Shown: positions 35,587 to 44,277 of the stretch, in pieces | How the letters are laid out: each line of letters opens with the position of its first letter | Position numbering within the stretch: the first letter of the stretch is position 1 | Source of the DNA: CAWHYG01 sp963833505 | Lineage (GTDB): Bacteria > Eisenbacteria > RBG-16-71-46 > CAIMUX01 | Direction: 5' to 3' | NCBI GenBank assembly: GCA_963833505.1 | Contig: CAWHYG010000007.1 | Span: 868,001 to 932,000, forward strand | Length of the DNA stretch: 64,000 nucleotides | The notes under the pieces: generated by a model | The model's database searches: none | What the model was told of the DNA's origin: nothing | What the model saw: the letters and a program-made list of their open reading frames with translations, nothing else | Program-made: the position numbers and the translations under genes

Positions 35587-36536
35587 GCGCCCCTCCTTTT
35601 CCTGAGGTTGACCTCGGCGCGCGCCCCGCCCGCCGCGGGATCGGCCTCTGGCGGCGCCGTCTTCCAGCGCCGGTGCATCCAGAACCACTGGTCAGGATAC
35701 CGCCGGACCATCTCCTCGAGGTAGGACACCGAGCGCCGGAGCGCCTCCATCTCCGCTTCGAGCGGCGGGAGATCCTCCCTCACCCGGAGCGGTGGCGGCA
35801 TTTCGAGAAGAAACGACCCGTCCGGCTGCCTCAGGCCGTAGCCGAAGATGATCGGGCAGCGCGCCAGCCGGGCAAAGCGGACCGGTCCGAGAGGGGTGGA
35901 CGCCGGCCGCCCGAAAAAGGGAACGAAGACGCCGTCCCGGCCGGCATCCTGATCGGCCAGGATGGCCAGGAATTCGTTGGCCGCGAGCAGGCGCATCACC
36001 GGCCGCAGGCCGCGGTCGGTCGAGAGCACGCGCATCCCCGAGCTTTCCCGCGCCCGCGTCACGTAGGCGTCCACCCGCCGGTTGTTCTGCGGGCGAACGA
36101 GCACCCAGGTGGGATGGCCGAGCTGGGCCACCGCCGCTCCGCCGACCTCCCAGTTGCCGATGTGGCCGGTGAGAAGAATCGCGCCACGACCCTGGGCCCG
36201 AGCTTCTTCGAAGTACTCGGGATGGGTGATGCGCGTGCGCGCCAGGATTCCGGGCGGGGCCACGCGGGGGAGCTGACAGAGCTCGAGAAACGTGCTGCCG
36301 AACTGCCGGTAGCAGGAGCGCGCGATCTCGCGCCGCCCGAACGGCGGCAGGTCCGGAAACGCGTGTTCGAGGTTGTCGAGCGTGACCCGGCGGCGGATCC
36401 GCAGGATCCGCCAGGTCAGGGATCCGAGCGCCCGACCCAGCGCCTGCGCTTTGGTCCAGCTCAGGCGCGAGAGAACCAGGAGGAGCCCTCGAAAGAGCAG
36501 ATACTCCGCCAGGTGCTTGACCCGCCGCTCGCTCAT
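35583..36536 (-). CDS. LpxL/LpxM-type lipid A acyltransferase
   Basis: A 317-residue membrane acyltransferase. A hydrophobic N-terminal helix (YLLFRGLLLVLSRLSW) precedes RVTLDNLEHAFPDLPP and the catalytic TGHIGNWEVGG (HX4E form of the HX4D motif). RPQNNRRVDAYVTRARESSGMRVL and LADQDAGRDGVFVPFFGRPASTPLGPVRFA are typical of the LpxL group, and the C-terminal WFWMHRRWK is diagnostic. It adds secondary acyl chains to lipid A, evidence for an LPS-containing outer membrane. It overlaps dprA by four bases (ATGA). Confidence 0.92.
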   Translation of the reverse strand: MSERRVKHLAEYLLFRGLLLVLSRLSWTKAQALGRALGSLTWRILRIRRRVTLDNLEHAFPDLPPFGRREIARSCYRQFGSTFLELCQLPRVAPPGILARTRITHPEYFEEARAQGRGAILLTGHIGNWEVGGAAVAQLGHPTWVLVRPQNNRRVDAYVTRARESSGMRVLSTDRGLRPVMRLLAANEFLAILADQDAGRDGVFVPFFGRPASTPLGPVRFARLARCPIIFGYGLRQPDGSFLLEMPPPLRVREDLPPLEAEMEALRRSVSYLEEMVRRYPDQWFWMHRRWKTAPPEADPAAGGARAEVNLRKRRGA

Positions 36537-37825
36537 CGGGCTTTCTCCCAGAATCCTCCCGGGCGGCGGACGACGCGCCCCATGACCTCGAGGCGCACCA
36601 GAGCCGCCTGCGCGGCGCCCGGCCCCGCGCCCGGAGCCAGGTTGAGGCAACCGGCAAGACTCATACGGCCGCGTCCGAGCCCCTTCAAGAGGACGTGCTC
36701 GAGGTCCTCGAGGGCGGCCGTCCTCGAGCCGTGGCGCCGAGTCGGGATTCCGGCCCCGCCGCGTTCGGACGGGAGCCCCGGATCAGCGCCTCGGAACCCC
36801 GGATCGGCGCCTCGGAATTCGCCGCCTCGGAGCTCCGGATCGGTGCCGTGGAGTTCGGCGCCTCGGAACTCCGGATCGGCGCCTCCCCCGCCCGCCTGCG
36901 GTTCCCCAACCGTCCGGGATTCGGCCGCGGCGTTCCTTCCCGGCAAGGCTTCCAGCGCTTCGAGGACGTCACGAACCCCAAGCACGGGACGCGCGCCATC
37001 GCGAATGAGCCGGTTGGGAAGAACACTCCCCGGGTAAAGCGGATCGCGCGGCACCGCCATGACCTCCCTGCCCTGTTCGAGCGCGTGATCGACGGTGGAT
37101 CGCGCGCCGCTGCGTTCTCCCCCTTCCACCACGATCACCACGCTGGAAAAACCGGAGAGGATACGGTTCCGGCGGGGAAAATGCAGGCGAAGCCCCTCCG
37201 TGCCGGGAGGGAATTCGGTGAGCGCTCCTCCCTGGCGGAGGATGCGCTCGAAGAGATCCTGGTGCTCCGGCGGATAGCACACATCCGCGCCGGTACCGAG
37301 CACCGCCACCGTCGCCCCCCCGGCGTCCAGGGCGCCTCGATGCGCCTCGCCGTCGATCCCGCGGGCCAGGCCGCTCACGATCGTGCAGCCGGCCAGCGCC
37401 AGATCCCGGCCGAGGCCGTAGGCCAGCTCGCGTCCTGCGGCGCTCGCGGCCCTCGATCCGATGACGGCGACGCGCTCGAACCCCGGAGTGTCAAGCGCCC
37501 GGCCGCGCGCAAACAGGAAGGGCGGAGGATCGGGAATGCTCTCGAGCGCGGCGGGAAAAGGCTCTCGGCCGCGGACCAGGAGCGAGATCGCATCCCGGCG
37601 CATCCGCCGGAGCGTCGCGGTCGCTTGCTCGATCGATGGCAGAGCAGGGCAATCCCGGGATCGGGACGTCAGAGGCTCAGGGAGACGCTCGAGATCCGCC
37701 GGGGTCCAGGGAAACGGCAGACGTCCGGACTCGAGATGCTCGAGGATCCGGCGAAGGAGGCGGGGCGAGGCTTTCCAGAGCATCGCGAGACGCAGCTCGC
37801 GCAGGTCCCCGGTCGGATCGTTCAC
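36533..37825 (-). CDS. dprA: DNA processing protein DprA/Smf with an in-frame repeat linker
   Basis: A 430-residue DprA, which loads RecA on incoming single-stranded DNA during transformation. The Rossmann core is intact: VAVIGSRAASAAGRELAYGLGRDLA, IVSGLARGIDGEAHRGAL, VAVLGTGADVCYPPEH, FPRRNRILSGFSSVVIVVEGGERSGARSTVDHALEQGREVMAVP. A C-terminal winged-helix segment follows a linker built from repeated PEFRGAEL/DPELRGGE-like units, encoded by about 21-bp DNA repeats at 36770-36893. It overlaps lpxL at the end and obg at the start by four bases each. With the pilin operon nearby, natural competence is possible. Confidence 0.92.
   Translation of the reverse strand: MNDPTGDLRELRLAMLWKASPRLLRRILEHLESGRLPFPWTPADLERLPEPLTSRSRDCPALPSIEQATATLRRMRRDAISLLVRGREPFPAALESIPDPPPFLFARGRALDTPGFERVAVIGSRAASAAGRELAYGLGRDLALAGCTIVSGLARGIDGEAHRGALDAGGATVAVLGTGADVCYPPEHQDLFERILRQGGALTEFPPGTEGLRLHFPRRNRILSGFSSVVIVVEGGERSGARSTVDHALEQGREVMAVPRDPLYPGSVLPNRLIRDGARPVLGVRDVLEALEALPGRNAAAESRTVGEPQAGGGGADPEFRGAELHGTDPELRGGEFRGADPGFRGADPGLPSERGGAGIPTRRHGSRTAALEDLEHVLLKGLGRGRMSLAGCLNLAPGAGPGAAQAALVRLEVMGRVVRRPGGFWEKAR
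36770..36893. repeat. About 21-bp tandem repeat inside dprA
   Basis: Five to six diverged units of the form GGAACTCCGGATCGGCGCCTC, some shortened by a multiple of three. Translated in frame on the minus strand they give the DPEFRGA/ELHGTDP linker between the DprA Rossmann core and the C-terminal winged helix. Confidence 0.7.
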
Positions 37826-39093
37826 GAATCGACGTCCCGCGGCGAACGGTCGCCCTCCGATTCGGAAGAAGCGCGATCCTCTTCCGTTGATTCCCGCGCC
37901 TCGGTCGATCCCATCGCTCGCGCCGCCACATCGCGCGTCTCCGGGGTCTCGAGGTAGAACCGTCGCGGCCAGGGAAACCGGCCCAGAGGAACGCCCTCAT
38001 CGACCAGATCGGCGAACGCCCGCCGCGTTCGATGGCCCGCCTCCCCGGCCGGTCCGTCATCGCCCGCCTCGCCGCCGGCCGCCTCCAAGGCGAAATCGTC
38101 CGGCCAATCGTCGGCCTCAGGCTTTCGCACGACCTCAAGCGCCTCCCGCAGCCGGGAGAGCAGCTCCGGAATCCCATCGCCGGTGGCGGCCGAGAAGCAC
38201 AGCAGCGGGCTCTCGTCCAGCGCCGGGAGGGAATCGCCTTTCGGCGCCAGATCGGCACGGCTGTACGAGAAGACTCGCGGCCGCCGGAGCAGGGCCGGAC
38301 TGAAGCTGCCCAGCTCGTGCAGCAAGGTTCGCACATCGCGGAGCGGGTCGGCCGAGGCGCTGTCGATCAGGATAAGCAGAAGGCGCGTCCGCTCGATGTG
38401 GCGCAGGAACCGCGCGCCCAGCCCGCGTCCTTCGTGCGCGCCCTCGATCAGTCCGGGCAGGTCGGCCATGACGAAGGAGTCGTAGTCTCCCAGCGGCACG
38501 ATGCCGAGGTGGGGCTCGAGAGTCGTGAACGCGTAATCGCCGATCTTGGGCGTAGCATTGGACAGCCGGCGGAGCAGTGTGGACTTTCCGACGTTGGGCA
38601 GACCGACCAGGCCGACGTCGGCGAACAGCTTCAGCGTGAGATGAAGCTCCAGCTCGGCTCCCGGACGCCCCTCCGTCGCGATCCTCGGCGCTCGCCGCGT
38701 CGCGCTCTTGAAGTGGACGTTCCCTTTTCCGCCCCGGCCTCCGCGAGCGACGATCAGCGAACGGGCCGGGTCGACGAAGTCGGCCAGAGTGCGCCCGCCC
38801 TGGTCTTGCACGATTGTTCCGACCGGCAGGCGGACGACGCAGTCCGCGCCCCGGCGACCGAACATCTCCTTGCCCAGGCCGGGAAGGCCGTTTCCCGCGG
38901 CAAAAAGCGTCTGATGTCGAAAGGAAAGGAGGGTCCGGAGGTTCGGATCGGCGAGCAGGATGACGTCCCCGCCGTGGCCCCCGTCACCTCCGCTCGGTCC
39001 ACCCTTGGGAACGAACTTCTCGCGCCGGAAGGCGATGCATCCGTTCCCGCCGGAGCCGGCCCGGACTCGAATGGTCGCTTCGTCGATGAACAT
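37822..39093 (-). CDS. obg: Obg-family ribosome-associated GTPase
   Basis: A 423-residue Obg GTPase of the late 50S assembly and stringent-response network. The N-terminal glycine-rich Obg fold is clear (FIDEATIRVRAGSGGNGCIAFRREKFVPKGGPSGGDGG). G1 is GLPNVGKSTLL and G3 is DLPGLIEGAHEGRGLG. The usual NKxD base-recognition site is replaced by SRAD (VFSYSRADLAPKGD), while G5 looks normal (FSAATGDG). The C-terminus contains RRFYLETPETR and an acidic, low-complexity tail rather than a clear OCT domain. Start ATG 39093 at the conserved MFIDEA. It overlaps dprA by four bases. Confidence 0.93.
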   Translation of the reverse strand: MFIDEATIRVRAGSGGNGCIAFRREKFVPKGGPSGGDGGHGGDVILLADPNLRTLLSFRHQTLFAAGNGLPGLGKEMFGRRGADCVVRLPVGTIVQDQGGRTLADFVDPARSLIVARGGRGGKGNVHFKSATRRAPRIATEGRPGAELELHLTLKLFADVGLVGLPNVGKSTLLRRLSNATPKIGDYAFTTLEPHLGIVPLGDYDSFVMADLPGLIEGAHEGRGLGARFLRHIERTRLLLILIDSASADPLRDVRTLLHELGSFSPALLRRPRVFSYSRADLAPKGDSLPALDESPLLCFSAATGDGIPELLSRLREALEVVRKPEADDWPDDFALEAAGGEAGDDGPAGEAGHRTRRAFADLVDEGVPLGRFPWPRRFYLETPETRDVAARAMGSTEARESTEEDRASSESEGDRSPRDVDS

Positions 39094-39299
39094 GGCGCTC
39101 CTGGATGCCGGCTCCTCCGTCCACAAAACGACGCGATTCGGGAATCAGCGGGATTCGTGCCGCCGCTGCAGCGCCGCGACGAGGAGTTTCGCAAGACGAA
39201 CCGCCCGATGCGAAGGGCGTCGGCCGTAACTCGCCGGCACGGCCCTTTTCCGCCGAACCTCTCAGAACGACCTCGCCGGTTCCGAAGGCAGTACTCAGC

Positions 39300-39620
39300 T
39301 CAGCCCCCGGTCTTTTCGCCCCCACCGGATTCGCTCTTCCCGGCCTCGCCGGCCTTCTTCCCGCCCTCACCGCCCGCGCTCTTGCCGGCACCGGTGCCGG
39401 CGCCACCGCCGTCGGCCTTCTGCCGCGCCTTGTACTCCGGGCTGCGATAGTCGGTGGCGTAGAAGCCGCTTCCCTTGAAGATCACGCCGGCACCGGCGCC
39501 GATCTTCCTTTCCACCTTCTTCCGGCACTTGGGGCATTGCTTTCGAGGCGGATCGGACATGTTCTGAACCAGCTCGAACTGGTAGCCGCAAGACGTGCAC
39601 ACGTATTCGTAGGTCGGCAT
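39300..39620 (-). CDS. FmdB-family zinc ribbon protein
   Basis: A 106-residue protein. The N-terminal zinc ribbon MPTYEYVCTSCGYQFE...KQCPKCRKKVERKI has two CX2C pairs and is typical of the FmdB regulatory-protein family (CxxC_CxxC_SSSS). FKGSGFYATDY is the second family signature. The C-terminal 45 residues are Gly/Ala/Lys-rich low complexity. Its function in most bacteria is unknown. It lies 206 bases upstream of obg on the same strand. A TACAAT at 39735-39730 may be its -10. Confidence 0.9.
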   Translation of the reverse strand: MPTYEYVCTSCGYQFELVQNMSDPPRKQCPKCRKKVERKIGAGAGVIFKGSGFYATDYRSPEYKARQKADGGGAGTGAGKSAGGEGGKKAGEAGKSESGGGEKTGG

Positions 39621-39894
39621 CTAGCGTGATCCTTGAATCTTCTCGTGTCTTTCGTTTTCGTCACCCGCCCCGGCCGGCGCTTCCCCGGGCCGAGGCTTCC
39701 CGGCCGTCCGGACCGTCGATCAATCCCTCATTGTAGCGCAAATACCCGGCACCGCGTTCGTCTCGACGCCCGCCGAAGCATGCCGGCTGACCCCGAGGCG
39801 CCCAGGCCTCGCTCCGCCCGCGGTACGCCCAGGTGGGACATCTTCTCGCCATCCCCAGGGACGCCCGGCGGAACAGGCTCTCGCCGCGCCCCCG

Positions 39895-41085
39895 TTACCG
39901 CAGTCGATCGAGGGAGTCGACGAGGGAGCGAAGCCCTTCCTCGATCACCTTGTCGGAGACCGCAAAGGAGATCCGCAGATGCCGATCCGAGCCGAAGGCA
40001 TCTCCGGGCACCAACGCCACTCGGGCCTCGTCGATCAGGTAATCCGCCATCTTCCCGGATCCTTCGATCGGCGCGCCTCCCCGGCTGCGCCCGTAGTAGG
40101 CCGCGAAGCTCGGGAAGACGTAGAACGCCCCCAAGGGCGCCACGACCTTCAGATCCGGAGCCTCGGCCAGGATCTCGAGGACCCGGCGGCGCCGCGCGGC
40201 GAAGGTGCGGACCATGGTCTCCCGGGACTCGCGGGTTCCGGCGAGGGCCGCGACCGAAGCCTCCTGAGAGATGCTGCACGGGTTGCCGCTGAGGTGGCTC
40301 TGCATGGCGATCGCCGCCCCGGTCCAATCCCGGGGCGCGGCCATCCAGCCGATGCGCCAGCCGGTCATAGAGAACGCCTTGGACACTCCGTTGATCACCG
40401 CCGTCCGCTCCCGGAGGACCGGCGAAACTGCGGCCGGGCTCACGTGCACCGCGTCGTCATAGAGGATCCGGCCGTAGATCTCGTCCGTGATCAGATGCAG
40501 CTTCCGCTCCGCCAGAACCTCGCCAAGGGCCGCGAGCTCGGCGCGGGTGTACACGACGCCGGAGGGATTGCCGGGCGTGTTCAGGATCAGCCCGACCGTC
40601 TTCGGCGTGATGTGGGCGGCGAGCGACTTGGGCGTGATCTTGAAGGAGCCGTCGTCCGTGGGAATCGGCTTCGGAACGCCGTCGAGCAGGCGGATCATCT
40701 CCGGATAGGACACCCAGTAGGGAACCGGCACCAGCACCTCGTCCCCCGGATCGACCAGGACCGCCAGCGCCATGAAGATGGCCTGCTTCGCGCCCGCCGA
40801 CACCAGGATCTCGTCGGGCGCGTAGGTCAGTCCGTCCTCCCGCGCCAGCTCGGCGCAGATCGCCTTCCTCAGCTCGAGGGTCCCTTGCGGACTGGTGTAG
40901 ACGGTCTTGCCGTCGCGGATCGCCTGGATGCCGGCGTCACACACGGGCTCGGGCGTGGGGAAATCCGGCTGGCCGGCACCGAAGTTCCACAGCTTCTCTC
41001 CCTTCGCGGCCAGTCCGCGGACCTTCTCATCGATCGCGAGCGTGCTCGACAAGCGAACCGTGCGCGCGCGGTTGGCGAGCTTCAT
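39895..41085 (-). CDS. aspC: Aspartate aminotransferase
   Basis: A 396-residue class I aminotransferase of subgroup Ib. Motifs: FGAGQPDFPTPEPVCDAG, YTSPQGTLELRKAI, SAGAKQAIFMALAVL, PVPYWVSYPEMIRL, LNTPGNPSGVVYTR, ITDEIYGRILYDD and the PLP Lys in VINGVSKAFSMTGWRIGW. The C-terminus LRISFAVSDKVIEEGL carries the carboxylate-binding Arg. It would transaminate aspartate with 2-oxoglutarate and may also act on prephenate. The start overlaps the coaD stop (ATGA). The repeated AxLAG-type features are normal for the family. Confidence 0.92.
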   Translation of the reverse strand: MKLANRARTVRLSSTLAIDEKVRGLAAKGEKLWNFGAGQPDFPTPEPVCDAGIQAIRDGKTVYTSPQGTLELRKAICAELAREDGLTYAPDEILVSAGAKQAIFMALAVLVDPGDEVLVPVPYWVSYPEMIRLLDGVPKPIPTDDGSFKITPKSLAAHITPKTVGLILNTPGNPSGVVYTRAELAALGEVLAERKLHLITDEIYGRILYDDAVHVSPAAVSPVLRERTAVINGVSKAFSMTGWRIGWMAAPRDWTGAAIAMQSHLSGNPCSISQEASVAALAGTRESRETMVRTFAARRRRVLEILAEAPDLKVVAPLGAFYVFPSFAAYYGRSRGGAPIEGSGKMADYLIDEARVALVPGDAFGSDRHLRISFAVSDKVIEEGLRSLVDSLDRLR

Positions 41086-41651
41086 GACCTCTCTCCTTTT
41101 CCCTCGACCCGTCCCCGGCCCTGGCCACCTGAGCCCTCTCCTCCGTGAGCCTCCTCTGAGCGCAACGCGGCGTACTTCTGAGCAAGCCGGCGCGCGACGT
41201 CGGGCGTCACCAGCCCTTCGACCGAACCGCCGGCCCGCGCCACGTCCTTCACGAGGCTGGCGTTCAGGAAGCTGAACCGCTCGGTGGGCATGAGAAGGAT
41301 CGTGTCCAGCTCCGGACAGAGCTTCTGGTTCATCAACGCCATCTGGAACTCGTATTCGAAATCGCTGACGAAGCGCAGGCCGCGAACGATGCCGCTGACG
41401 CGGCGGCTGCGGGCGAAATCGACCAGCAAGCCTTCGAACGAGGTGACCTCGATCAACTGCGCCTGCTCCTCGCTCAGCCCCCGGCGGATCATCTCGATCC
41501 GTTCGTCGCTGTCAAAGAGGGTCTCCTTTTGATGGCGGCGCGCCACCGCGACGATGAGCCGGTCGAAGAGATGCAGGGCCCTTGCCATGACGTCCATGTG
41601 GCCCAGCGTGACCGGATCAAACGTGCCCGGAAAGAGCCCCACCCGCTTCAA
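41082..41651 (-). CDS. coaD: Phosphopantetheine adenylyltransferase
   Basis: A 189-residue nucleotidyltransferase making dephospho-CoA. The HIGH-like motif is PGTFDPVTLGHMDVMARA; further family signatures are RLIVAVARRHQKETLF, IVRGLRFVSDFEYEFQMALMNQKL and FLNASLVKDVARAGGSVEGLV. About 25 extra C-terminal residues are Gly/Arg-rich (GGEGSGGQGRGR). It overlaps rsmD and aspC by four bases each; rsmD-coaD order is common in bacteria. Confidence 0.96.
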   Translation of the reverse strand: MKRVGLFPGTFDPVTLGHMDVMARALHLFDRLIVAVARRHQKETLFDSDERIEMIRRGLSEEQAQLIEVTSFEGLLVDFARSRRVSGIVRGLRFVSDFEYEFQMALMNQKLCPELDTILLMPTERFSFLNASLVKDVARAGGSVEGLVTPDVARRLAQKYAALRSEEAHGGEGSGGQGRGRVEGKGERS

Positions 41652-42232
41652 GCGTCCCTCCCCGGCGGCGATTCCGCCGCCTCCAAACGGAAGAAATGCA
41701 ATGTCGTTCCCCCGATGACGCGCTGCCGGGTCCGGATCAGGCGGAGGCGCCGTTCCGGGACCGGATCGGTGGTTCGGGTTTCGAGCACCAGGTCTCCCTC
41801 AAGTCCCAGTAGAACGGAGCCCGGCGCGCCGAACGCTTCCAGAATCTCCTCGGTCTCCGTGTTCCCGTAGGGCGGATCCGCCAGAACCAGTCCGAAGGCG
41901 GTTCCTTCCCGCGACAACATGGAAAGCGCCCTCACGACCGGGAGATTCAGGATCCTGGCCTGGGATTGTCCCCCCAGCTCCTCGAGGTTGCGTTCGAGCC
42001 CTTCGCAGGTCCGGCGGCTCTTCTCGACGAACACGGCGCCGTCCGCCCCCCGGCTCAGCGCTTCGAGCCCGAGAGCGCCGGAGCCGGCATAGAGATCCAG
42101 CACCGATCGACCGGCCACGCGCGGCCCCAGGATATCGAAAAGCACCTGGCGGACTCGATCCTGCGTCGGTCGAACCCGGACGCCCGGCGAATGCAGCTTC
42201 CGGCCGCTCCAAACGCCGCCCACAATCCGCAT
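41648..42232 (-). CDS. rsmD: 16S rRNA (guanine-966-N2) methyltransferase
   Basis: A 194-residue SAM-dependent methyltransferase. The N-terminus RIVGGVWSGRKLHSP, the VRPTQDRVRQVLFDIL segment, the SAM loop VLDLYAGSGALGLEALSRGA and the catalytic DPPYGN motif identify RsmD. The four-base overlap with coaD indicates cotranscription. It lies 69 bases after aroK. Confidence 0.95.
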   Translation of the reverse strand: MRIVGGVWSGRKLHSPGVRVRPTQDRVRQVLFDILGPRVAGRSVLDLYAGSGALGLEALSRGADGAVFVEKSRRTCEGLERNLEELGGQSQARILNLPVVRALSMLSREGTAFGLVLADPPYGNTETEEILEAFGAPGSVLLGLEGDLVLETRTTDPVPERRLRLIRTRQRVIGGTTLHFFRLEAAESPPGRDA

Positions 42233-42301
42233 CCGCCCGTCTGCCTCCTGCCCTTCTCCTCTGAAGGGAACCCGTCGATCTTACTCCATCGCGATCCATG
42301 G

Positions 42302-42874
42302 TCACAGATCCAACTTGCCCGGCGACCCTCCGCTTCCTTCCGCGAGAGGCGCCAGACCGAGGCGAAGGGATATCTCCTCCGCGATGTCCTCCACGGACCG
42401 CCCGTCGGTTTCAATCTTGAAATCCGCCTCTTCGTACCAGGGCTCGCGGGCGCGGAGCAGATCCGGAACCACCCGGGCGGGATCGAGCCCTTCGAGCACG
42501 GGCCGGCGCGGACTGTCCGGCCTGGCCAGCCGATCCAGCACCTCGCCTCCGGAGACGCGGAGCCAGACCAGGATGCAGCGCTCGTGGAGCATTCGGCGGT
42601 TTTCTTCCGCCAGCACGGTGCCGCCTCCGCAGCCGATGATCGCTCCGGATCCCTCGCAGAGATTGCGGAGGACGATCGTCTCCAATCGGCGGAAATAGGC
42701 TTCGCCCTTCTCCCGGAAGATCCGGTGGACGGGAGCCTGCTCGAGGCTCTCGACCAGCGCGTCGACGTCCACGAAGGGCAGGCCGGAACGACGGGATAGA
42801 GCGGCTCCCACCTGCGTCTTGCCCGCGGCCATGAATCCGATCAGGGCGATGTTCCGATCCAGCAGGTCCGTCAC
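42302..42874 (-). CDS. aroK: Shikimate kinase
   Basis: A 190-residue kinase phosphorylating shikimate in aromatic amino acid synthesis. Walker A is IALIGFMAAGKTQVGAAL, with GLPFVDVDALVE for shikimate binding, IFREKGEAYFRRLE, the GCGGGTVL loop and the lid RPDSPRRPVLEG. The start is uncertain: I chose GTG 42874 because homology begins just after it and it lies 14 bases after the tatA stop, while an ATG at 42919 would overlap tatA. Ribosome binding site weak in both cases. Confidence 0.9.
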   Translation of the reverse strand: MTDLLDRNIALIGFMAAGKTQVGAALSRRSGLPFVDVDALVESLEQAPVHRIFREKGEAYFRRLETIVLRNLCEGSGAIIGCGGGTVLAEENRRMLHERCILVWLRVSGGEVLDRLARPDSPRRPVLEGLDPARVVPDLLRAREPWYEEADFKIETDGRSVEDIAEEISLRLGLAPLAEGSGGSPGKLDL

Positions 42875-42887
42875 CGGGGGATCCCGT

Positions 42888-43409
42888 TCAACCGCCGAGC
42901 TCGGCACCGGACTCCGCATCGCGGGAGTCACGCGGCTCGGAGGGGTGGTTCCCTTTCGGGGCTGCGGGCGCAGGTTCGTTCGTTCCGGACGCGGGTTGCG
43001 GACCCGAGGGAGAGGCCTGATCGATGACCGAGGCCGCAGACGGCACGCTGCCGGGCGAAGCCTGACCGATCGCGGGAGCCGCGGGCGCGCTGCCGGGCGT
43101 CTGACCGATCGTGGGAGCTGCAGGCGGCGTGCCACCGGACGAAGCCTGACCGGTCGCGGGAGCCGCGGCCGGGGCGCCCGCGGGCGACGCATCGTTGACC
43201 TTGGAGGGAACCGGCGGGATCAGCGGGGGCAGCGGCCGCATCACCGGCGGCTCGCCTCGAAGCTCGCGTTCGACTCCCGTCATCGCGTCCCGGAATTCGG
43301 CCAGACCCTTGCCGAGAGCCCTAGCCACTTCCGGGATCCGCTTCGCGCCGAACAGAAGGAGCGTCACGAGCAGGATGAGCAGCAGCTCCTTGCTCCCGAT
43401 GTTGAACAT
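42888..43409 (-). CDS. tatA: TatA/TatB-type twin-arginine translocase subunit with a long repeat tail
   Basis: A 173-residue protein. The short N-terminal helix FNIGSKELLLILLVTLLLFGAKRIPEVARALGKGLAEFRDAM, with FGxKRIPE, is the TatA/E signature, followed by the amphipathic helix. Typical TatA is 60-90 residues; here about 90 more residues consist of Ala/Pro/Gly repeats such as PAAPTIGQTPGSA, encoded by 42-45-bp DNA units. It serves Tat export, and the window contains likely substrates (the Rieske protein with RRRFFQLAG, the ferredoxin with RREFLRKG). No tatC is in the window. A promoter lies at 43445-43472. Confidence 0.88.
   Translation of the reverse strand: MFNIGSKELLLILLVTLLLFGAKRIPEVARALGKGLAEFRDAMTGVERELRGEPPVMRPLPPLIPPVPSKVNDASPAGAPAAAPATGQASSGGTPPAAPTIGQTPGSAPAAPAIGQASPGSVPSAASVIDQASPSGPQPASGTNEPAPAAPKGNHPSEPRDSRDAESGAELGG
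43010..43190. repeat. 42-45-bp tandem repeat in the tatA tail
   Basis: About four diverged units of GAAGCCTGACCGATCGCGGG followed by AGCCGCGGGCGCGCTGCCGGGC. All lengths are multiples of three, so the frame is kept and the protein reads Ala/Pro units ending in IGQ. Confidence 0.7.
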
Positions 43410-43444
43410 GCTCCTCCCTCTCTGATCGGCCCGAATCCGTCTTC

Positions 43445-43472
43445 ATGCTAACAAATCGCGTTTGATCCGCAA
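43445..43472 (-). promoter_or_regulatory. Promoter of tatA-aroK
   Basis: On the minus strand TTGCGG (43472-43467), 16 bases, TAGCAT (43450-43445). It lies about 36 bases before the tatA ATG at 43409. Confidence 0.4.
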
Positions 43473-43705
43473 GCCGGTCCGGCTTGTTGCAATCCGGCGC
43501 GTGCGTCCTGCACGAGCTTTCCGGCGCCGGGATCTCCGCTCCGAACGCCTGGCTGGCGGCCAAGTCTCGTCCGTCTCGTCGATTGCGGTCACCAAGCGCC
43601 GGTTCGGAGCCGATGAATAAGGGACGGCACGTGTCTGGCGGATGACGGACGGGGGCATCCTCGCGGAGGCCCGGGGGACCGGATCCTTCGGGAAGAGGTT
43701 CTCAA

Positions 43706-44233
43706 TTGGACGCCATTGGCAAGATCAGGGGACGGCTCGGACCACCGAGCCGGACTTCGGCGTTTCCTGCCCTCGAGGGCTGCGGCGGCCGCACATCGAC
43801 CTCCGGCTTCACCCTGGTCGAGCTGCTCATCGCCACCTTTCTTCTCAGCGTCGGAGTGCTGGCAGTCGCCCAGGTTCTCGCCGTGGCCGACCGGCACACG
43901 GCGGCGGCCCGCGAGGAGACCATCGCGGTCAGTCTCGTCCAGGAGATCCGCGAAAAGATGCTCTGCCAGGATTTCTCCGACGTCGTCACCGGCTTCAACG
44001 GGGTCGACACCAACGTCCCGGGCAGTGTGACGGCGCCGGCTCAGCTTTGGGCCCAGCACATCCAGGCCGAGCTCGGACATACCGGCCGGGGAACGATCCA
44101 GGTGCTGACTCCCGCGCAGGACAACTCCATTGCGGCGGGAATGCTCGACGCCACGGTCACGGTGAGCTGGTCGGAGCGGGGCCAGGCGGTCTCGATCCCC
44201 ATGCGCTTCGTGATCGCCGACACCAATCCCTGA
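43706..44233 (+). CDS. Type IV minor prepilin, PilV-like
   Basis: A 175-residue prepilin. The class III signal is SGFTLVELLIATFLLSVGVLAVAQVLA: cleavage after Gly, then Phe1 and Glu5, then a 20-residue hydrophobic helix. The soluble part follows AREETIAVSLVQEIREKM, typical of PilV-like minor pilins. The start is a TTG at 43706, with AGAGG seven bases upstream; no ATG gives this frame. First gene of a four-gene pilin operon that ends with a giant prepilin. Confidence 0.85.
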   Translation: MDAIGKIRGRLGPPSRTSAFPALEGCGGRTSTSGFTLVELLIATFLLSVGVLAVAQVLAVADRHTAAAREETIAVSLVQEIREKMLCQDFSDVVTGFNGVDTNVPGSVTAPAQLWAQHIQAELGHTGRGTIQVLTPAQDNSIAAGMLDATVTVSWSERGQAVSIPMRFVIADTNP

Positions 44234-44277
44234 CCGGACGGCGCGCGCAGCGGTTCCGGAAACCAGAGGTATCGCCG

